A program made the position numbers and the translations under genes. From IMG/VR virus record IMGVR_UViG_3300042556_000842, positions 1 to 32,731 of that record: DNA of 32,731 nt. One strand, given 5' to 3'. Within the stretch, counting starts at the first letter, position 1. Every line of letters begins with the position of its first letter. The notes beneath the pieces were generated by a model. The model saw only the letters and a program-made list of their open reading frames with translations, was not told where the DNA came from and made no database searches. Source of the DNA: a virus. Shown here one piece after another: positions 28,871-32,731 of the stretch.

Positions 28871-29236
28871 ATGAAAGCAATAACAATGATAACACTGACG
28901 GCGATGCTGATGGCATCGGTGATGGCGGAAGATGATGACGCTGACGCTGTTGATTTTGTGGGAGCAGTGCTAAAGCGCAACGGATTCTCATGTGGCCGTG
29001 GATGCGTAATATCAGAGAATGGTGGAATGGCTTATTCATCGTCATCTGGTAGGTCAATAATTTCTACTGAGGGTTTCTATTTTAAGTCTGGAAGTAGTGT
29101 TGTTGGAAAAGATTCGACATTCATATCGAAGTCTAGGAATTTCTTTTATGGAACTTCTGCAACGATTAAGGCTGGTTCTGCCTATATGAATGGAGATGCT
29201 GTTTGGGTTGGATCTCAAGAAGAGGATAATGATTAA
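28871..29236 (+). CDS. Exported protein, moron-like
   Basis: This 121-aa protein has a Sec signal peptide (MKAITMITLTAMLMASVMA, likely cut before EDDD). The mature part has G-F-S-C-G-R-G-C near residue 38 and Ser/Gly/Lys repeats (YFKSGSSVVG, ATIKAGSAYM), suggesting a small beta-solenoid. It is the only plus-strand gene between the long minus operon and the muramidase and lies tail to tail with the latter (stops overlap). That isolation and the exported nature are typical of morons that change the infected host. Function unknown. Confidence 0.65.
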   Translation: MKAITMITLTAMLMASVMAEDDDADAVDFVGAVLKRNGFSCGRGCVISENGGMAYSSSSGRSIISTEGFYFKSGSSVVGKDSTFISKSRNFFYGTSATIKAGSAYMNGDAVWVGSQEEDND

Positions 29237-29997
29237 GCTCCAAATATTGCGAGCCTATTCCGTATTCTGCTTTCTAGTCCACTAATAAACTTCTTTCTGG
29301 CTGGGTTGCGTTGAGCCATTCGGTATTCGTCCTCAAGCTGGGCTTGGCTGGCTGCACGCATTAACGCCTTTGGCTCAACTTGGTTGATGGCCTGCAATGT
29401 CTTTGGACCTAGCCCTCCGTCAACAGTTACCTTCTGCCCCAGCGTGTTCAGTCCTTGCTGGATGTACTTCGTTGCACCGCCCATCCCGCGATTAAACGCG
29501 AGATCTTGTGCGAATGGCTGGACTTCCTGGGGGAGTTTAGAGACGAATGGGCTGGTATACTCTTTGACGTACTGCGCCGCAGCCTGCGCTCTTTCTTGCG
29601 CTGGGAGCGATGAGATTCTTTTGAAGGCATCTGGATGATATTTGTCGTTAATACCAGCAACCTCAAAATTACCACCCATATCTCCTGCTGGCAATTTATA
29701 GACCTGCACGTTGCCCTGCTTGTCCTTCCTTGCCTCAAAGTCAATTGTCTTTAACGCTGCTGTTTGTAGTGCATCTTGTTCTGGTTTTGTTTGCATAGGT
29801 TGTTGTTCCTCTATAAAGTCAAGTTCTGGTGCTTGCGTGGCTTGTGGCATTTGCTTGGCATATTCTCTAGCCTTCTCAATCGGAGCTATCCTTCTTATCT
29901 CTTCTGGCACTGGCTCGTATCCAGTACCAGTAAGTTCTCTTGCCACCATATCGTTTCTCAAGGAGACATCCTTGGATGGGTTCACGGAAAATTTCAT
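29233..29997 (-). CDS. GH108-like muramidase with PG-binding domain
   Basis: This 254-aa protein resembles GH108 phage muramidases. A candidate catalytic Glu lies in T-I-D-F-E-A-R (E88), followed by D-M-G-G-N and a G-I-N-D-K-Y-H-P segment. The C-terminal part (about 163-215) matches the peptidoglycan-binding_3 domain: D-L-A-F-N-R-G-M-G-G-A-T-K-Y-I and V-D-G-G-L-G-P-K-T-L. It cuts peptidoglycan, as endolysin or as a virion enzyme; position beside the internal protein favours the virion. No signal peptide is present. The N-terminal ~70 residues, starting [11 protein letters not shown], are extra. The start overlaps the upstream stop (ATGA). Confidence 0.7.
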   Translation of the reverse strand: MKFSVNPSKDVSLRNDMVARELTGTGYEPVPEEIRRIAPIEKAREYAKQMPQATQAPELDFIEEQQPMQTKPEQDALQTAALKTIDFEARKDKQGNVQVYKLPAGDMGGNFEVAGINDKYHPDAFKRISSLPAQERAQAAAQYVKEYTSPFVSKLPQEVQPFAQDLAFNRGMGGATKYIQQGLNTLGQKVTVDGGLGPKTLQAINQVEPKALMRAASQAQLEDEYRMAQRNPARKKFISGLESRIRNRLAIFGA

Positions 29998-32731
29998 TGC
30001 TTTTGGCCTCGCTTAATTCTTGACTCATTACGAATCAAAAACTCTTTTCTTGCATCACTACCAACTTGAGAATACGCGCTCTTTAATGCCCTAACCTTAT
30101 CCTCGCTACCAAGTCTCTTAAAGCCACTATCACCAAGCAATGCTTCAGCAGCAGCGCGGTTGGCTCGGCCTCTTATCTTTGAGTATTTTTCATACAACTC
30201 TGGAGACAGCCTGTACTTTTCATTGCCAATCATAAATTGCTCTAAAGGCTTCGGTGGTATCACGTCTCCATTTTCAGTTTCCTTGAATAGCTTGTAAATT
30301 GCCAAGGTGGTTTTATCGTATGTCGCTTCCCTTGATTTGGTGAAATCAAAAAAGTTGTACATTACTGGATCAGCACCTTCTGGTGTTTGAGGTATTTCCC
30401 TTCCCCATATATCAATCTTTTTTGGCAGATCCTCCGCATAGCCAGGAATCTTTCTCTTGAGGACTTCGCCAAATAAATTTAGCGTTCTTTCTGTTGTATC
30501 TTCACCCTCAATATCCTTAATCTTTATTTTCTCTGGCAATGAATCGCTCATAGCCCTTGACACAGCACTAAGCGTATTGGGAAAAACTATTGAAGATACT
30601 GTTCCAAAGTAATTGGCAATCCACTTATCCATTCTATCCCTCTTCCCGTCAAGCATGGCCGAAAGAAGGCTGTTTGTTCCCTTCAGAAAGCTTTGGTTCA
30701 TAGCAAATGACAAGGTTTCTGGAACAAGTGCGGTTAAAAATTCTGGACTTATAAATTCACCCTTATCTGTTGCCTTGCTTGCTTCGTTCCAAGTTGCAAG
30801 CATTCCGCCAACAATCCCCATTTTCTCAAGATTCATAACACGATCACCAGGCTGAAGGTCTGTAGAATCACCTTCAGCAAATCTTTCCAGCGCGCTAAGG
30901 TTTATTGTTCGGGGAGGAAGTGTTTTGTATTGTATGTCCCTAGTCTTCTCGGAATCCTCTGCCGACCCCCCAATCACTCCAGCATCCGATAATGTTTTTG
31001 CGACTGCACCTATGGTTAGGCTTGTTAATGTTTTACCTATCGCCATATGCACGCCTCTTGCATCTTTGGCCTGCATTGCTGGTATTCCCTTTGTAACGAG
31101 CGCATAACCAGGAAGCGAATAATCAAGCATTTCATCAATTACGTTTGCTGGTGTCTTTGCGTATGGGATAATTGTCTTTCCAAGAGTCCTCGCCAATCCA
31201 ACCCTATTACCAAGGCCAAACATATTTGATACGCTTAATGCTGCTCTTGATAGTGGCGTATCCTGCTGGAACACGGCCTCTGCTGCCTCTTGCTCTATTT
31301 TCCCTAAAGCTTCTGCTGATGGAAGTCTGGTAGCAACAGAAATAGCTTTACCAGTTTGACCAGCAAGCTGTGCAGATTCAGCCAAAAGCCTTGATTGAGC
31401 CATTCTTCTAAATGGAGTATCGCCAAGCTGAAGTAGGCGCAACATTGTTTCTGGAGGTACGCCAAGCACTGTTTCGGCGGCCAGTCTAGCCCTATCAAGC
31501 CCAGCCTGCCCCAATCCTTTCCATCCGTTAAGAACTGGTTGGGCCAATCCAGATCCCGTCCAGAACTGCTTAAACGCTTGGGCTGGCTGAAATCCCCTTA
31601 TTTTCTCTCCAGACAATAACCCTTCGGCACTGATGCCTCTTTTTAGCCCAGCCAATCCTTCTCCGCCTCCGCGAACAAATGCCTTAACTGTTTCCCCAAC
31701 CCTTCTTGCTCCAGCCAAAGATATTGGCGAGGATACAGTTCTTTCCGCAACTGGCATTCCAACTGATTTCTTGAATGCCCTTGCCACCTCTTGGCTTATA
31801 AACGCACCCTGTCTTCCAATTGCTCTAGGCAATGAACTTACCGCATTGCTCCAAAGATTCGTGACCAAGGACAAGGGGGCAAGAAGATTTCCTTGTATTA
31901 CGGTTGGCAATGTCTCAGCAAAAAACTTCTTGGGAACAAGTCTTGACTCAAAGTTCTGGAATCTGAATGCACTCTCTATGAATCTCTTTTCTGCTTGAAT
32001 TGCTCTTTGTATGTCAACATCATCCAGCGTGTTTCTTGCTGTTTCCGCAAGAGTTTCATAGGTTGACCTAGTTCTGGCTTGAAGCTTAAAAAGCTTTCTG
32101 GCTTTTATAAGAAGGGGCTGAGTAAGGGTTCTTCCATTCTTATCAAGAAAAACGCTTAGCGCGGCAAGGTATCCATTTTGGGTTGCCGACGGGAGAGTCC
32201 TCATTGCTGCGACAGTTTGAGCGGCTTCTGTAGGTAGTTTTATTCTGGTCTTTGCAAGATCAATCAATGACTTTACATCATTCTGTTTTGAGGCTCGGTT
32301 AATTAGCTCGGCATTTGCAACTACTTTTTGAGGAGCAGTTCCGCTTTCAAAAATTCCTCTAACAACATCATCTGATTCGTTTGCCAAAGCATCTTGTAAT
32401 GCCTTCTGGCCGAACTTTGCGTATTTTATATCCTCACTCTTTGCTAGTTGTTCTCGAACTTCTCTGTTAAGAAATGGATCTTTAACCATCTTCACGCCTG
32501 CCTGCCTATATCCAATCCCCCTTGGTGTAGCAGGCAATTCAATCGGCAATTCAACTGGAGCAACGCCTGCCTTTGCTACTGCTTGCTCTGCCTTTGGAGC
32601 AACAGACCCAACTGCTCTTGGGGCTTGCTTTAACTCTTGCAACACTCTTGCCGCTGCAGTCGTACTTTCAATTGATGGCATAACAGCAGGCGCAACAGCC
32701 CTTGCTGCTGGTGCGACCTTGCCAGTAAATC
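29994..32731 (-). CDS. Large internal virion protein, partial
   Basis: At least 911 residues of a very large, mainly helical protein; the frame runs on past the right edge (residues F-T-G-K-V-A-P-A-A precede the first ATG at 32681), so the true start is outside. The N-terminal visible part is Ala/Pro-rich. The middle has many Ala/Gly/Leu helices, and the C-terminal ~300 residues (L-P-P-R-T-I-N-L-S-A-L-E-R, then V-M-N-L-E-K-M-G-I-V-G) resemble the C-termini of phage internal/ejection or large polyvalent proteins. These sit in the head and enter the host with DNA. The muramidase next to it fits an ejection module. Confidence 0.65.
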   Translation of the reverse strand, partial: FTGKVAPAARAVAPAVMPSIESTTAAARVLQELKQAPRAVGSVAPKAEQAVAKAGVAPVELPIELPATPRGIGYRQAGVKMVKDPFLNREVREQLAKSEDIKYAKFGQKALQDALANESDDVVRGIFESGTAPQKVVANAELINRASKQNDVKSLIDLAKTRIKLPTEAAQTVAAMRTLPSATQNGYLAALSVFLDKNGRTLTQPLLIKARKLFKLQARTRSTYETLAETARNTLDDVDIQRAIQAEKRFIESAFRFQNFESRLVPKKFFAETLPTVIQGNLLAPLSLVTNLWSNAVSSLPRAIGRQGAFISQEVARAFKKSVGMPVAERTVSSPISLAGARRVGETVKAFVRGGGEGLAGLKRGISAEGLLSGEKIRGFQPAQAFKQFWTGSGLAQPVLNGWKGLGQAGLDRARLAAETVLGVPPETMLRLLQLGDTPFRRMAQSRLLAESAQLAGQTGKAISVATRLPSAEALGKIEQEAAEAVFQQDTPLSRAALSVSNMFGLGNRVGLARTLGKTIIPYAKTPANVIDEMLDYSLPGYALVTKGIPAMQAKDARGVHMAIGKTLTSLTIGAVAKTLSDAGVIGGSAEDSEKTRDIQYKTLPPRTINLSALERFAEGDSTDLQPGDRVMNLEKMGIVGGMLATWNEASKATDKGEFISPEFLTALVPETLSFAMNQSFLKGTNSLLSAMLDGKRDRMDKWIANYFGTVSSIVFPNTLSAVSRAMSDSLPEKIKIKDIEGEDTTERTLNLFGEVLKRKIPGYAEDLPKKIDIWGREIPQTPEGADPVMYNFFDFTKSREATYDKTTLAIYKLFKETENGDVIPPKPLEQFMIGNEKYRLSPELYEKYSKIRGRANRAAAEALLGDSGFKRLGSEDKVRALKSAYSQVGSDARKEFLIRNESRIKRGQKQ

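Noticed and set aside
32681-32681. ATG at 32681 as the true start of the large internal protein
   Set aside because: The frame stays open to the window edge with matching Ala/Pro-rich composition (T-G-K-V-A-P-A-A), so the protein most likely starts outside the window.

Overview
The window is part of the genome of a tailed bacteriophage (Caudoviricetes), not a bacterial chromosome. It carries a terminase, a portal, a scaffold, an N4-gp56-type major capsid protein, fibre and lectin-like tail genes, a muramidase, a lysis cassette and a phage replication/recombination operon. Genes are packed head to tail with 1- or 4-base stop/start overlaps (TAATG, ATGA, GTGA, TTGA). Candidate outer-membrane lipoproteins and an overlapping spanin-like pair point to a Gram-negative host. 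The adaptor, N4-gp56 capsid and large internal-protein families suggest a short-tailed (podovirus-like) particle, but this is inference; the host cannot be named. No integrase, repressor, tRNA, transposon or CRISPR array was seen. No family A or B DNA polymerase is visible either. Both edges cut through genes.

Layout. (1) Positions 14928 down to 1 on the minus strand hold packaging and morphogenesis: small and large terminase, an unknown protein, holin, overlapping inner and outer spanin candidates, a small protein sharing an N-terminal peptide with the muramidase, portal, an embedded SAM methyltransferase, scaffold, major capsid protein, several small virion proteins, a lectin-like protein, a second lipoprotein/XhlA-like membrane set, two Gly/Ser/Thr-rich fibre proteins and an adaptor protein. 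(2) Positions 15016-16794 on the plus strand hold a divergent block of eight very small genes (27-142 aa), probably early or host-interaction genes, followed by a repeat-rich stretch. (3) Positions 20525 down to 16870 on the minus strand hold a Prim-Pol/SF3-helicase replication protein, a zinc-finger protein and small conserved phage proteins. They are driven by a recognisable promoter in a 250-base control region with dyads. (4) Positions 28844 down to 20778 on the minus strand form a long operon: two nuclease-fold proteins, a Holliday-junction-resolvase-like protein, a likely ssDNA-binding protein, a RecB/Cas4-like exonuclease, many tiny proteins, a GT8-like and a GT9-like glycosyltransferase and a 2OG-Fe(II) oxygenase. 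(5) Position 28871-29236 on the plus strand is a lone exported-protein gene resembling a moron. (6) Positions 32731 down to 29233 on the minus strand hold the muramidase and the C-terminal part of a very large internal virion protein.

How it fits together. Region 4 would supply recombination and processing enzymes to the primase-helicase of region 3. Region 1 builds and fills the head and ends infection through holin, muramidase and spanins. The glycosyltransferases, oxygenase and methyltransferase probably modify virion, DNA or host surface; nothing in the sequence says which. The most unusual organisation is a twice-occurring set [small membrane peptide - related ~65-aa protein - modifying enzyme] at 23302-25517.
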